Positions 9,569 to 18,193 of a stretch of 64,000 bases of DNA are shown in pieces (positions within the stretch are counted from its first letter, which is position 1; the number at the start of each line of letters is the position of its first letter). The position numbers were made by a program, and so were the translations under genes. The notes beneath the pieces were generated by a model. It ran no database searches, was not told the DNA's origin, and saw only the letters and a program-made list of their open reading frames with translations. The stretch spans positions 372,001 to 436,000 of the forward strand of contig CAWAPQ010000003.1 in the NCBI GenBank assembly GCA_963783965.1, read 5' to 3'. Origin of the DNA: Bog-473 sp963783965. Lineage in GTDB: Bacteria > Actinomycetota > Acidimicrobiia > Acidimicrobiales > RAAP-2.

Positions 9569-10724
9569 TCGGCACCCTGATCATCATTGTGGTGGTGGTG
9601 GCCGTCCTGGGCCTGGCCCTGGGCGGCCTCGCGCTCGTCGCGCTCGCGCCGGCGTGGAGGCGGCACCACGACGACGGCGCCACCGGCCGCGCCGCCCAGC
9701 CCACCGCCCCAGGCGCCGTCCACGACACAGGAGCGGACACCGGCCGCCACGATCGCCGAGCCCGAGGTTGTCCCAGCACCGGCGGCCGAAGCCGAGCCCG
9801 AGGTGCTCGGGGCGCCAACCGTCGTACCGGAGCCGCCTCGGCGGCGTGCGCGGCCTGTTCAGCGGGGCCGTGGCGGCACTGCGGGCCGGCCGGATCGACG
9901 AGGCGACCTGGGAGTCGCTGGAGGAGGCGCTGATCCGGGCCGACGTCGGCGTCAGCACGACCGGCGTGCTCCTCGACGAGCTGCGGGCCAAGGTGCAGAC
10001 CAAGGAGATCAGCAGCGGGGACGACCTGCTCGAGGCGCTGGGTGCGTCCATCCGTCACCTGCTCGACTCGGTCGGTTCGCGCACCCTTCGTTTCGACGGC
10101 AGAGCGGACCATCCCGACGTCTGGCTGTTCGTCGGCGTCAACGGCGTGGGCAAGACGACGACGATCGGCAAGCTGGCCCGGCGCCAGGCCGCGGCCGGCC
10201 ACTCGGTGCTCCTCGCCGCCGGCGACACGTTCCGTGCCGCGGCGGCCGACCAGCTCGGCATGTGGGCCGAGCGCACCGGGGCCGAGATCGTCCGGGGCGC
10301 CGAGGGCTCGGACCCGAGCGCGATCGTCTTCGACGCCGTGCAGCGGGCGGCGGCGCGCAAGAACGACCTCGTCCTGGCCGACACGGCGGGACGCCTGCAC
10401 ACGAAGGTGAACCTCGTGGAGGAGTTGAAGAAGATCCGGCGTATCGCCGACCGCGACCCGGGCAACGTCACCGAGGTGCTGCTCGTGCTCGACGCCACCA
10501 CGGGCCAGAACGGGCTGGCCCAGGCCCGGCAGTTCGCCGACGCGGTGGATGTGACGGGCATTGTGCTCACCAAGCTCGACGGCACGGCCAAGGGCGGCAT
10601 CGTCGTCGCGGTCGAGCGAGAGCTGTTCGTCCCGGTCAAGCTGGTGGGGCTGGGCGAGGGTCCCGACGACCTGGTGGACTTCGATTCGGCGGCGTTCGTC
10701 GACGCGCTCCTCGCATCCGACTGA
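9565..10724 (+). CDS. ftsY: signal recognition particle receptor FtsY (N-terminal frameshifts)
   Basis: FtsY docks SRP-ribosome complexes at the membrane by a GTPase twin of Ffh. The NG domain is intact from GTG 9846: GVNGVGKTTTIGKLA (P-loop), DTFRAAAADQL, LADTAGRLHTKVNLVEEL (G3) and TKLDGTAKGG (G4). Upstream, the GTG at 9565 encodes a membrane helix in another frame, and a Pro/Ala/Glu-rich linker lies in the third frame. Two single-base insertions (near 9660 and 9845) would join all three into a membrane-anchored actinobacterial FtsY of about 385 residues. Confidence 0.9.
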
Positions 10725-10746
10725 TCACGACAACGAAGGTGGCGAC

Positions 10747-11065
10747 GTGACGGACCAGAGCAGCGAGACCACCAACGGCGCCGGCCCGGATCATGGGGCG
10801 GCGGCGCCCGAAGCCGTCGGGGCCGCCCGTGGCGGGCGGTGGACCCTTCGATCTGAATGCGCAGCAGAAGAAGGTCCTGATCGCCGTCCTGGTCGTGCAC
10901 GTCATTGTGGCCCGGTTCACGTTGCGGGACCTGCGCCGGCGGCCGGCGTCGGCGGTGCGGGGACCCAAGCGGCTGTGGCGCTTCTGGGCGACGTTGAACA
11001 CGACCGGCTCCATCGCCTACTGGCTCGTCGGGCGGCGCAGGGACGACACCGCTCCCACGGCGTAA
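10747..11065 (+). CDS. small membrane protein downstream of ftsY (possible frameshift)
   Basis: The C-terminal part (ATG 10793 frame) has a membrane helix VLIAVLVVHVIVA followed by a basic TLRDLRRRP segment and TTGSIAYWLVGRRR, a pattern shared by small actinobacterial membrane proteins. A better start is GTG 10747, preceded by GAAGGTGG, in a different frame; deleting one G near 10838 joins both into about 105 residues. Function unknown. Confidence 0.6.
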
Positions 11066-11081
11066 GTCCTGGAGGACCGGC

Positions 11082-11837
11082 CTAGGACCAGCGAATCCGC
11101 ACCACCTCGGCGAATTGCCCAAGCACGGCGCGGTCGCCTTCGACCGTCAGGTCGTCCGCGCCGGCACGGTTCCACAACGCCAGGTAGAGAGCACCGGCCG
11201 TGCCGGTCACCGTGCAGGCCGCGTCGGCGGGGTCGCCCCTCGTCGTCTGCACGCCATCGGCACCCAGGTGCAAGAGCCAGGAGGCGTCGACGTCCGCGCA
11301 GCGCACCCCCAGGGTGGTCGGCGGGTCGGCGCGCAGCATGGTGCTGCGGCGGGGGACGAACAGCCGCAGCAGTTCGTCAGTGCCGTCGGCGGCGAAGGGT
11401 GCCGCGAAGCCGGTCACCGCGGCGCCCGCCGCCTGTTCTGCGTCGACCCGGTGGATGGCGGTCTCGTGGGCCTGGCGCCGGGCCCACATGGCACGCGGCG
11501 AGGCGGCAGGCAGGAACGTCCAGCACTGCAGATCGTCGGGCGCGGCGGCGAGCGCGTCAACGAGATCGGCGCAGCCCTGCCCCAGCCATGCGGCAAGGTC
11601 GGCGTCGGCCGGCCACGTCCCGACGACCTCGTCGAGGTCCGCGTCCAAGGGCTCCGTCCGCCCGCTCGTGACGAAGCCGGCGGCCCACCGGTGCACCCCG
11701 CCCATGTGTCGGACGAGGGCGCGCACCGTCCATTCGGGGCAGCTCGGTACAGCGCCGTCGGGACCGGCCGTGGCGACCGCAGCCGCCATGCGCACGCCCT
11801 CGTCGCGTAGCGCGTCGATGTGGGCGGGGATCTCCAC
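11082..11837 (-). CDS. maleylpyruvate isomerase family mycothiol-dependent enzyme
   Basis: A 251-residue DinB-fold protein of the MDMPI family: the N-terminal helical domain has PEWTVRALVRHMGGVHRWA (metal-binding histidine region) and RRQAHETAIHRVDAE, and the C-terminal half resembles the MDMPI C-terminal domain (VTGTAGALYLALWNR). Family members use mycothiol or divalent metal for isomerase or transferase reactions; the substrate here is not known. Mycothiol is confined to actinobacteria, which supports the host assignment. It is on the strand opposite the ftsY-ffh block. Confidence 0.82.
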   Translation of the reverse strand: MEIPAHIDALRDEGVRMAAAVATAGPDGAVPSCPEWTVRALVRHMGGVHRWAAGFVTSGRTEPLDADLDEVVGTWPADADLAAWLGQGCADLVDALAAAPDDLQCWTFLPAASPRAMWARRQAHETAIHRVDAEQAAGAAVTGFAAPFAADGTDELLRLFVPRRSTMLRADPPTTLGVRCADVDASWLLHLGADGVQTTRGDPADAACTVTGTAGALYLALWNRAGADDLTVEGDRAVLGQFAEVVRIRWS

Positions 11838-11843
11838 CGGTCG

Positions 11844-12455
11844 CTACGAGACGTCGAGGAGGTCGATCACGAAGACGAGGGTGTCGTTCGCCGCAATGCC
11901 CTCCGCCCCCTGCGGCGGATTGGCCCCGTAGCCGAGGCTCGGGGGGATGATCAGCTCACGCCGCCCGCCGACGTGCATGCCGACGACGCCCTTGTCCCAG
12001 CCCGGAATCACCTGACCTTCGCCGAGCGTGAACGTGAAGGGCTGGCTCGTCCACGAGGACTGGATGACCTTCCCCGCCGAGTAGGTGGCCAACACGTACT
12101 GCACCGTCACCTGGCTGCCGGGCGTCGCCTCCTTGCCGGTGCCGACGATGAGGTCGGCGCTCTCCAGGCTGGTGGGCGGCGCACTCGACGGGACCGTCAC
12201 GGTCGGGGCCTGTCCCGCCGTGCCCGCAGGCGACAGATCGGCGGCCGGAATGGGGAGGGTCGCGTGCAGGGGACTCGCAGCCGGGGCGGTCGTCGGCGTC
12301 GCGCCGGAGCCGCCGCCCGTGGTCTGGGACACGTGGGCCGCGTCCGACGAGGGGGACGGGGAGGAGCCGCAGGCCGCCAGGCCGAGCGCGCCCGCTCCGG
12401 CCAGGGCGACAAGGGCGATCGCCCGGCGACGCAGTGTGAGGGGGCGCAGGGACAT
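11844..12455 (-). CDS. FKBP-type peptidyl-prolyl isomerase lipoprotein
   Basis: A 203-residue exported protein. The signal peptide ends in a lipobox (LGLAAC), so the protein should be anchored to the outer face of the membrane. A Ser/Thr/Ala/Pro-rich linker of about 70 residues leads to one FKBP domain with VTVQYVLATYSAGKVIQSSW, VIPGWDKGVVGMHVGGRRELIIPP and a closing NDTLVFVIDLLDV. It probably helps fold secreted proteins. The start at ATG 12455 is supported by the signal peptide and by a TANNNT box 8 nt upstream. Confidence 0.88.
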   Translation of the reverse strand: MSLRPLTLRRRAIALVALAGAGALGLAACGSSPSPSSDAAHVSQTTGGGSGATPTTAPAASPLHATLPIPAADLSPAGTAGQAPTVTVPSSAPPTSLESADLIVGTGKEATPGSQVTVQYVLATYSAGKVIQSSWTSQPFTFTLGEGQVIPGWDKGVVGMHVGGRRELIIPPSLGYGANPPQGAEGIAANDTLVFVIDLLDVS

Positions 12456-12463
12456 GCGCGGAG

Positions 12464-12469
12464 ACGGTA
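12464..12469 (-). promoter_or_regulatory. -10 box for the FKBP lipoprotein gene
   Basis: On the minus strand TACCGT stands 8 nt before the ATG at 12455 with no Shine-Dalgarno sequence, consistent with a leaderless mRNA. Confidence 0.4.
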
Positions 12470-12638
12470 GCCGTTGGTCGTCGGGCCACACGGGCACCGG
12501 GTGCGTCGTCGGCCGCTGGGCCGGGGCATCGGCGCGCGCCGTGAAAGGAGTCCCAGGCGGGCGGGGCCGGCACCGGTGGGGCGACCCAGGGGGCGGTCCC
12601 GCCCGGCGGCTCGCAACGGCTCGGGCGGACGACGCCAC

Positions 12639-12644
12639 TAACGT
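12639..12644 (+). promoter_or_regulatory. -10 box for leaderless ffh mRNA
   Basis: TAACGT ends 8 nt before ATG 12653. This supports the ATG rather than the GTG at 12647 as the ffh start. Confidence 0.45.
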
Positions 12645-12652
12645 GAGTGACC

Positions 12653-14212
12653 ATGTTCGATGCCCTGTCCGATCGCCTCGAGCGCATCTCCACCCGCCTG
12701 CGGGGAAAGGGGCGCATCAGCGACGAGGACCTCGACGAGGCACTCAAGGAGATACGCACCGCCCTCCTGGAGGCCGACGTCGAGCTGACCGTGGCCCGCC
12801 GGTTCTGTGACGGCATCCGGCTGCGGGTCAGCACCGAAGCGCTGTCCAAGAGCCTGACTCCCGGACAGCAGGTCGTCCGCGCCGTGCACGAAGAGCTGGT
12901 CAGTGTGCTGGGCGGCGAGACGCTCAAGCTCACCTATGCCTCGCGGCCACCCACCGTCGTGCTCATGGCGGGTCTGCAGGGGGCGGGGAAGACCACCACC
13001 TCGGCCAAGCTCGCCCTCTGGTGGAAGCAGCAGGGACGCAACCCGTTGCTGGTCGGCGCCGACCTGCAGCGTCCCGCCGCCGTGGAGCAGTTACGGGTCC
13101 TCGGCCAGCAGGCCGGGGTGACGGTCTTCAGCGAGGCGACGGACCCGGTGTCGTGTGCCAAGGCGGGACTGGAAGAGGCCCGCCGGCTCGGCCGAGACGT
13201 CTGCATCATCGACACCGCCGGTCGCCTGACCATTGACGGCGAGCTCATGGAGCAGATCCGGGACATTTCGGATGCCACCCAGCCGCACTACACGTTCCTG
13301 GTCGTCGACGCCATGATCGGGCAGGACGCGGTGGCGACGGCCAAGGCGTTCCACGACACCCTCGAGCTGAGCGGCGTCATCCTGACGAAGCTCGACGGCG
13401 ACGCCCGGGGCGGTGCCGCGCTGTCCGTGAAGGGCGTCGTGGGCAAGCCGATCGCGTTCGCCAGCACCGGAGAGCGACTGGCCGATTTCGATCTGTTCCA
13501 CCCCGACCGCATGGCCGACCGCATCCTCGGGATGGGAGACGTGCTCAGCCTGATCGAACAGGCCGAACGCACCATGGACACCGACGAGGTGACCAAGAGC
13601 GCCACCCGTCTCATGCAGGGACAGTTCACCCTGGACGACTTCCTCTCCCAGCTCCGCCAGGTCAAGAAGATGGGATCGCTCGGCGGTCTGATGCGCCTGA
13701 TGCCGGGCATGTCCAAGGAGATGCGGCAGGCGGCCGGCCAGATCGACGACGGCGAGGTGGCCAAGGTCGAGGCGATCGTCTGCTCCATGACCCCGGCCGA
13801 GCGCAACGACACCGCCGTGCTCGACGGCTCCCGCCGCAGCAGGGTGGCCCGGGGCTCGGGCACCTCGATTCAGGACGTGAACACGCTTCTCAAGCAGTTC
13901 AAGGAGATGCAGAAGATGATGAAGGGGGTGGCTGCGGGCAACATGCCCAACCTCCCCGGCATGCCGAACATGGCCGGAATGAGCGGCCGGGCCGCCAAGA
14001 AGCTGGCCCAGCAGGGGGCCGCCGGGCTGCCCGCCCCGCCCCCCGGAGCCGACTTCGACATGCTCTCCCAGCTGATGGAGGGGGGCGATGAGCTGCCCTC
14101 GGGCTTCCCGGGCCTACCCGCGCCGGCCCCTGCTCGGCCCGTGGTCAGCGGCAACAAGGGCACCAAGAAGAAGAAGAAAGGTGGCCGGGTCACCCCTCCG
14201 AAAGGCCGGTAG
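12653..14212 (+). CDS. ffh: signal recognition particle protein Ffh
   Basis: Ffh binds 4.5S RNA and signal peptides and delivers ribosomes to FtsY. The N domain is followed by the GTPase domain with P-loop GLQGAGKTTTSAKLA, DLQRPAAVEQL, IIDTAGRL and TKLDGDARGG. The methionine-rich M domain ends with KEMQKMMKGVAAGNMPNLPG, and the tail is Lys-rich. The length (519 residues) is normal. It begins a block with rpsP, khpA, rimM, trmD and rplS. Confidence 0.96.
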   Translation: MFDALSDRLERISTRLRGKGRISDEDLDEALKEIRTALLEADVELTVARRFCDGIRLRVSTEALSKSLTPGQQVVRAVHEELVSVLGGETLKLTYASRPPTVVLMAGLQGAGKTTTSAKLALWWKQQGRNPLLVGADLQRPAAVEQLRVLGQQAGVTVFSEATDPVSCAKAGLEEARRLGRDVCIIDTAGRLTIDGELMEQIRDISDATQPHYTFLVVDAMIGQDAVATAKAFHDTLELSGVILTKLDGDARGGAALSVKGVVGKPIAFASTGERLADFDLFHPDRMADRILGMGDVLSLIEQAERTMDTDEVTKSATRLMQGQFTLDDFLSQLRQVKKMGSLGGLMRLMPGMSKEMRQAAGQIDDGEVAKVEAIVCSMTPAERNDTAVLDGSRRSRVARGSGTSIQDVNTLLKQFKEMQKMMKGVAAGNMPNLPGMPNMAGMSGRAAKKLAQQGAAGLPAPPPGADFDMLSQLMEGGDELPSGFPGLPAPAPARPVVSGNKGTKKKKKGGRVTPPKGR

Positions 14213-14271
14213 CCCCGCCATCTGCCAGAATGGACGGCCAAGAGGGTCCAGATCAGTGGAGGAATTAGTCC

Positions 14272-14556
14272 GTGGCAGTGAAGCTCCGCCTTGTGCGGAT
14301 GGGAAAGAAGAAGCAGCCGACCTACCGGGTCGTCGCCGCCGACAGCCGGTCACCGCGTGACGGCCGGTTCCTCGAGATCGTGGGCACCTACGCGCCCCGG
14401 GGCTCGTCGACGGCCGAACCCGACGCCGTCATCAACATCGACAACGCCAAGGCCGTGAAGTGGCTGGTCAATGGGGCCCAGCCGACCGAGCGGGTGGAGC
14501 GCCTCCTCAAGACCTCCGGGGCCTGGGACGAGTTCGCTGCGGCGAGGGCCAAGTGA
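14272..14556 (+). CDS. rpsP: 30S ribosomal protein bS16
   Basis: A 94-residue S16 with the family opening AVKLRLVRMGKKKQPTYRVV and the segment SPRDGRFLEIVGTYAP. It contacts 16S rRNA in the body of the small subunit. A Shine-Dalgarno-like GTGGAGGAA precedes the GTG start. Its stop overlaps the GTG of khpA. Confidence 0.97.
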   Translation: MAVKLRLVRMGKKKQPTYRVVAADSRSPRDGRFLEIVGTYAPRGSSTAEPDAVINIDNAKAVKWLVNGAQPTERVERLLKTSGAWDEFAAARAK

Positions 14557-14909
14557 CCGACCTCTACGAAGCCGGCGACATCAACCAGTCCGGGGGCGCC
14601 GATGACGAGTTCGACGACGACGTCGACGACGAGGTCGGAGAGGGCAACGAGGTCAGCGACGAGGACGGCGGCACGGCCCTGGCCGTGCTGACCTATCTCG
14701 CCCGTTCCCTGTCCAACGACCCGGACTCGGTCGTCATCGACACCGAGGAGCGCCGCGGCGGGCTGCGCCTCAATCTCCATGTCGCCCCCGACGACATGGG
14801 ACGGGTCATCGGCCGCCGTGGTCGCACGGCCCAGGCCATCCGGACGCTGGTCAACGTGGCGGGCGCCAAGGACGGCGTCCAGGCCAGCGTGGACATCGTC
14901 GACGACTGA
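14553..14909 (+). CDS. khpA: KH domain RNA-binding protein KhpA with acidic N-terminal extension
   Basis: The last 75 residues form a KH domain with the GxxG loop VIGRRGRTAQAIRTLV, as in KhpA (YlqC), an RNA chaperone encoded between rpsP and rimM in Gram-positive bacteria. Unusually, about 40 residues rich in Asp and Glu precede the domain, giving 118 rather than about 76 residues. The GTG start overlaps the rpsP stop; no internal start with a Shine-Dalgarno sequence is evident, so the extension is probably translated. Confidence 0.85.
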   Translation: MTDLYEAGDINQSGGADDEFDDDVDDEVGEGNEVSDEDGGTALAVLTYLARSLSNDPDSVVIDTEERRGGLRLNLHVAPDDMGRVIGRRGRTAQAIRTLVNVAGAKDGVQASVDIVDD

Positions 14910-14910
14910 T

Positions 14911-15378
14911 CTGCTCAAAGTCGGCCGGGTCGCCAAGGCCCACGGTCTACGCGGTGAGGTCGTCGTCCAGCTCTGGACGGATCAGACCCAGCGCGTCGAA
15001 CCGGGATCGGAGCTGACCTCTGCACGGGGCACGCTCAGGGTGGTCTGGTCCAAGCCCTTCGGCCCGGATCGCTACATCGTGCAGTTCGAGGACGTGCTCG
15101 ACCGCAGTGCGGCGGACAGCCTGCGGGGCATTGAGCTCGAAGCGGAGCCGCTCGACGATGTGGCGGACGTGCTGTGGGTGCACGAGCTCGTCGGTGCCAC
15201 CGTGCGGGACGCCGCCGGTACCGCGCTCGGCAGGATCGCCTCGGTGGAGGCCAACCCGGCCAGCGACCTGATGGTGCTGGAGTCCGGCGGGCTGATCCCG
15301 GTGCGCTTCGTCACCGCCCACGACGCAGCGGCCCAGACCGTCGACGTCGACATCCCGGAGGGGCTGCTCGACCTGTGA
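14911..15378 (+). CDS. rimM: ribosome maturation factor RimM
   Basis: RimM binds S19 and helps assemble the 30S head. The N-terminal LKVGRVAKAHGLRGEVVV is the family signature, and the PRC-barrel half begins near VLWVHELVGATVRD. The start is uncertain: no ATG, GTG or TTG lies in frame near the khpA stop, so CTG 14911 is taken, placing the signature at the N-terminus. A small sequence error hiding a normal start is also possible. About 155 residues; trmD follows after 10 nt. Confidence 0.88.
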   Translation: MLKVGRVAKAHGLRGEVVVQLWTDQTQRVEPGSELTSARGTLRVVWSKPFGPDRYIVQFEDVLDRSAADSLRGIELEAEPLDDVADVLWVHELVGATVRDAAGTALGRIASVEANPASDLMVLESGGLIPVRFVTAHDAAAQTVDVDIPEGLLDL

Positions 15379-15388
15379 GGCGCGCCTC

Positions 15389-16153
15389 GTGAGGATCGAC
15401 GTCTTCACGATCTTTCCCGACGTGGTGGTGGACTACTGCGGGACCTCCATCCTCGGTCGTGCCGCCGCCGCCGGCGCGCTCGATGTGCGCGTCCACGACC
15501 TGCGGGACGGGGCGGTCGACGCGCACCGCTCGGTCGACGACAGCCCGTTCGGTGGGGGAGCAGGGATGGTGCTGAGCCCCGACCCGATCTTCCGCAGCGT
15601 GGAGTCCGTGCCCGACCTGCCCCGGCCGCTCTTCCTCCTGGCGCCCGGCGGCCGGCCGTTCGACCAGGCCGTGGCGGTGGAGTTGGCGGCGCACGGCGCC
15701 GGCGGGTTCTCCCTCCTGTGCGGCCGCTACGAAGGGGTCGACCAGCGGGTGGCGGACCATCTGGTGGACGGCGAGCTGTCCGTGGGCGATTTCGTCCTGG
15801 CCGGTGGCGAGTTGGCCGCCCTGGTCGTGGTGGAGGCGGTCGCCCGCCTGCTGCCCGACGTGCTCGGGAACGAGGAGTCGGCCGTGGACGAGAGCTTCGC
15901 CGAGGGGCTGCTCGAGTACCCCCAGTACACCCGGCCGGCGGAGTTCCGGGGGTGGCCGGTCCCCGAGGTGCTCCGGTCGGGGGATCACGGGGCGGTGGCC
16001 GCCTGGCGCCGCTCGCAGGCCCTCCTGCGGACGGCCGACCGCCGCCCGGACCTGATTGCGCGCCTGGTCAGGGCCTCGGCGCTCAGCGCCAGCGACGTGC
16101 GGGCCCTGTCCGCACACGGCTACGATGTTCCGTCCGGCACTGAGCCGGAGTGA
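15389..16153 (+). CDS. trmD: tRNA (guanine37-N1)-methyltransferase TrmD
   Basis: TrmD methylates G37 next to the anticodon and prevents +1 frameshifting. Family motifs include MRIDVFTIFPD at the N-terminus, FGGGAGMVLSPDPI, the trefoil-knot SAM site with LLCGRYEGVDQRV and SVGDFVLAGGE, and LLEYPQYTRPAEFRGWPVPE. The length of 254 residues is slightly above typical. The stop overlaps a GTG that could start rplS, but the ATG at 16171 is preferred for that gene. Confidence 0.96.
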   Translation: MRIDVFTIFPDVVVDYCGTSILGRAAAAGALDVRVHDLRDGAVDAHRSVDDSPFGGGAGMVLSPDPIFRSVESVPDLPRPLFLLAPGGRPFDQAVAVELAAHGAGGFSLLCGRYEGVDQRVADHLVDGELSVGDFVLAGGELAALVVVEAVARLLPDVLGNEESAVDESFAEGLLEYPQYTRPAEFRGWPVPEVLRSGDHGAVAAWRRSQALLRTADRRPDLIARLVRASALSASDVRALSAHGYDVPSGTEPE

Positions 16154-16170
16154 TCCGAAGGACGCCCCCC

Positions 16171-16683
16171 ATGCACCCCACCGAAACGATCGATCGCGAC
16201 AGCCTGCGCGACGACATCCCCGACTTCCGCCCCGGCGACACCGTCAAGGTCCACGTCCGGGTCGTCGAGGGCAACCGCGAGCGGGTGCAGGTGTTCCAGG
16301 GCGCGGTCATGCGGCGCCAGGGCGGTGGCGTGCAGGAGACCTTCACCGTCCGCAAGGTGAGCTTCGGCGTCGGCGTGGAGCGGACCTTCCCCGTGCACTC
16401 CCCGACGATCGCCAAGATCGAGGTCACCACCCTGGGCGATGTCCGGCGCGCCAAGTTGTACTACCTGCGCGACCGGCACGGGAAGGCCGCCAAGATCAAG
16501 GAGCGCCGGATCCCGCGGGGCAAGGTCGCGGTTGAAGCGGTGGTAGAGGACGAGGTCGAGGCCGACGTCGACGAGATCGAAGAGGACGACGTGGTGGATG
16601 ACGATGTGGTGGATGTCGTCGACGAGGTGGACGGCGGTGAGGCCGAGGTCGATGAGGCCGTCGAGGAGGACGCGGACGCGTAG
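16171..16683 (+). CDS. rplS: 50S ribosomal protein bL19 with long acidic tail
   Basis: The first about 115 residues are ordinary L19 at the 30S-50S interface: FRPGDTVKVHVRVVEGNRER, VQVFQGAVMRRQGGG, KVSFGVGVERTFPVHSP and KLYYLRDRHGKAAKIKERR. They are followed by an atypical tail of about 50 residues made almost only of Asp, Glu and Val. The tail is in the same frame, has no stop, and ends 12 nt before the next gene, so it appears genuine. GTG 16150 is an alternative start. Confidence 0.94.
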   Translation: MHPTETIDRDSLRDDIPDFRPGDTVKVHVRVVEGNRERVQVFQGAVMRRQGGGVQETFTVRKVSFGVGVERTFPVHSPTIAKIEVTTLGDVRRAKLYYLRDRHGKAAKIKERRIPRGKVAVEAVVEDEVEADVDEIEEDDVVDDDVVDVVDEVDGGEAEVDEAVEEDADA

Positions 16684-16695
16684 GGCGGCCCCGGC

Positions 16696-16989
16696 GTGAG
16701 CGAGGAAGACCTCGAACGCTACGAATCCGAGATCGAGCTCGGACTCGTCCAGGAGTACCGGGCCGTCCTGCCGGTCTTCACCTATGTGATCGAGACCGAG
16801 CGCCGGTTCTATTTGGCCAACGAGGTCTCGCTGACGGTGCGTTCCGACACGACCCCGGCGTGCATTGAGCTCGAGATCCGCGACGCCTGGGTGTGGGACA
16901 TGTACCGCCCGGCGCGCTTCGTCCCCGAGGTACGCGTGGTCACCTTCCGTGACGTGAACATCGAGCGGCTGCCCGAACAGGAGCTCTGA
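16696..16989 (+). CDS. DUF2469 family protein
   Basis: A 97-residue protein with the hallmarks of DUF2469: SEEDLERYESEIELGLVQEY at the start, VIETERRFYLANEV in the middle and WVWDMYRPARFVPEVRVVTF near the end. The family is actinobacterial and conserved between the rplS/lepB/rnhB region and yraN; its function is unknown. Here it follows rplS directly, with lepB and rnhB absent from the locus. Confidence 0.9.
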   Translation: MSEEDLERYESEIELGLVQEYRAVLPVFTYVIETERRFYLANEVSLTVRSDTTPACIELEIRDAWVWDMYRPARFVPEVRVVTFRDVNIERLPEQEL

Positions 16990-17023
16990 CCGCCGAGCCC
17001 CAGGGCGCGACCGTTCCCCGCCC

Positions 17024-17371
17024 GTGGAGGCACGGCGCAACGGGGCGCTCGGCGGGTTCGGGGAGCGGCTCGCCGCTGCTCGCTACCGTTCGCAGGGCTA
17101 CGCCGTGCTGGAGCGGAACTGGCGCTGCCCGGCTGGGGAGATCGACCTGATCTGCGCCCGCGGCACCACGCTGGTCATCTGTGAGGTGAAGGCACGGACG
17201 GGAGCGGCACACGGCCATCCGCTGGAGGCGGTCACCGCGTCGAAACAGCGCCGGTTACGCCGCCTGGCCGCCGCCTACCTGCGTCAGCAGGAGCGGCGTT
17301 GGACGGAGGTCCGCTTCGACGTGGCCGGCGTGCTGGACGGTCGCCTGGAGGTCGTCGAAGGTGCGTTCTGA
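17024..17371 (+). CDS. yraN: YraN family protein (UPF0102)
   Basis: A 115-residue protein of the UPF0102 family, which has a restriction-endonuclease-like fold. The family motifs GEIDLICARGTTLVICEVKAR (E-D...E-V-K) resemble a PD-(D/E)xK nuclease core, but cellular function is not established. The GTG start follows the DUF2469 stop by 34 nt. The position between DUF2469 and downstream genes is the common actinobacterial one. Confidence 0.9.
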   Translation: MEARRNGALGGFGERLAAARYRSQGYAVLERNWRCPAGEIDLICARGTTLVICEVKARTGAAHGHPLEAVTASKQRRLRRLAAAYLRQQERRWTEVRFDVAGVLDGRLEVVEGAF

Positions 17372-17383
17372 GGCGGCGCGGCA

Positions 17384-17389
17384 TAGGGT
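17384..17389 (+). promoter_or_regulatory. -10 box upstream of the enoyl-CoA hydratase gene
   Basis: TAGGGT stands 8 nt before ATG 17398 and no Shine-Dalgarno sequence intervenes, suggesting a leaderless start. Confidence 0.4.
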
Positions 17390-17397
17390 CGCTGTCC

Positions 17398-18180
17398 ATG
17401 GAGACACTGATTTTGGAGCGCAAGGACGGCGTCGTGACCGTCACGATGAACCGTCCCGAGCGCAAGAACGCCGCCAACGGCAAGATGCTGACCGAGCTGC
17501 GGGCCACCTTCGAGGAGGTGGAGGACAACCCCGACGACAAGGTGATGGTGCTGACGGGGGCGGGAGGCGCCTTCTGCTCGGGCGCCGACCTCTCGGACCC
17601 CAGCGGCCCGGCCACCGACCCCACCCGCTCCGGGTTGTCGCGCATGCGCAGACTCGGAGACGTCGCCCTGGCGCTGCACCACATTTCGAAGCCGACCATC
17701 GCCAAGGTGGACGGGTTCGCGGTCGGCGCGGGGCTGTCGCTGGCGCTCGGCTGCGACCTGATCGTCTGCAGTGACCGGGCCAAGCTCTCCATGATCTTCG
17801 CCAAGCGGGGTTTGGCACTCGACAACGGCGCCTCGTGGCTGCTGCCCCGTCTGGTCGGCATGGCCCGGGCGAAGGAGATCGCGCTGTTCGGGGGGATGTG
17901 GGGCGGCGAAGAGGCGGCGGCCATCGGCCTGGTGAACCGGGCCCTGCCCGTCGACGAGCTCGATGCCTTCGTGGACACCTGGGCCACAACCCTCGCCGCC
18001 GGCCCGCCCCTGGCGCTGTCGATGACCAAGACCCTGCTCCACGCCTCGTCCATGGCCTCCATGGAGCAGGCGGTGGAGGACGAGGCCCGCTGCCAGGCCC
18101 TGAACTTCTCGACCCAGGACACCCAGGAGGCCATGGCCGCCTTCGCCCAGAAGCGGGAGCCGCTCTACATCGGTCGCTAA
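17398..18180 (+). CDS. enoyl-CoA hydratase/isomerase family protein
   Basis: A 260-residue crotonase-fold protein. VTMNRPERKNA at the start, GAFCSGADLSD forming the first oxyanion-hole loop, and KVDGFAVGAGLSLALGCDLIV forming the second, are all present. The residue usually Glu in active hydratases cannot be assigned without alignment, so the exact reaction (hydratase, isomerase or hydrolase) is open. It probably acts on acyl-CoA thioesters in the cytoplasm. It is the last gene before the NfeD/SPFH pair. Confidence 0.88.
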   Translation: METLILERKDGVVTVTMNRPERKNAANGKMLTELRATFEEVEDNPDDKVMVLTGAGGAFCSGADLSDPSGPATDPTRSGLSRMRRLGDVALALHHISKPTIAKVDGFAVGAGLSLALGCDLIVCSDRAKLSMIFAKRGLALDNGASWLLPRLVGMARAKEIALFGGMWGGEEAAAIGLVNRALPVDELDAFVDTWATTLAAGPPLALSMTKTLLHASSMASMEQAVEDEARCQALNFSTQDTQEAMAAFAQKREPLYIGR

Positions 18181-18186
18181 TAGACT
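18181..18186 (+). promoter_or_regulatory. -10 box for the NfeD-like gene
   Basis: TAGACT begins right after the preceding gene's TAA and lies 7 nt before the GTG at 18194, consistent with a leaderless NfeD-SPFH transcript. Confidence 0.4.
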
Positions 18187-18193
18187 GCAAATT

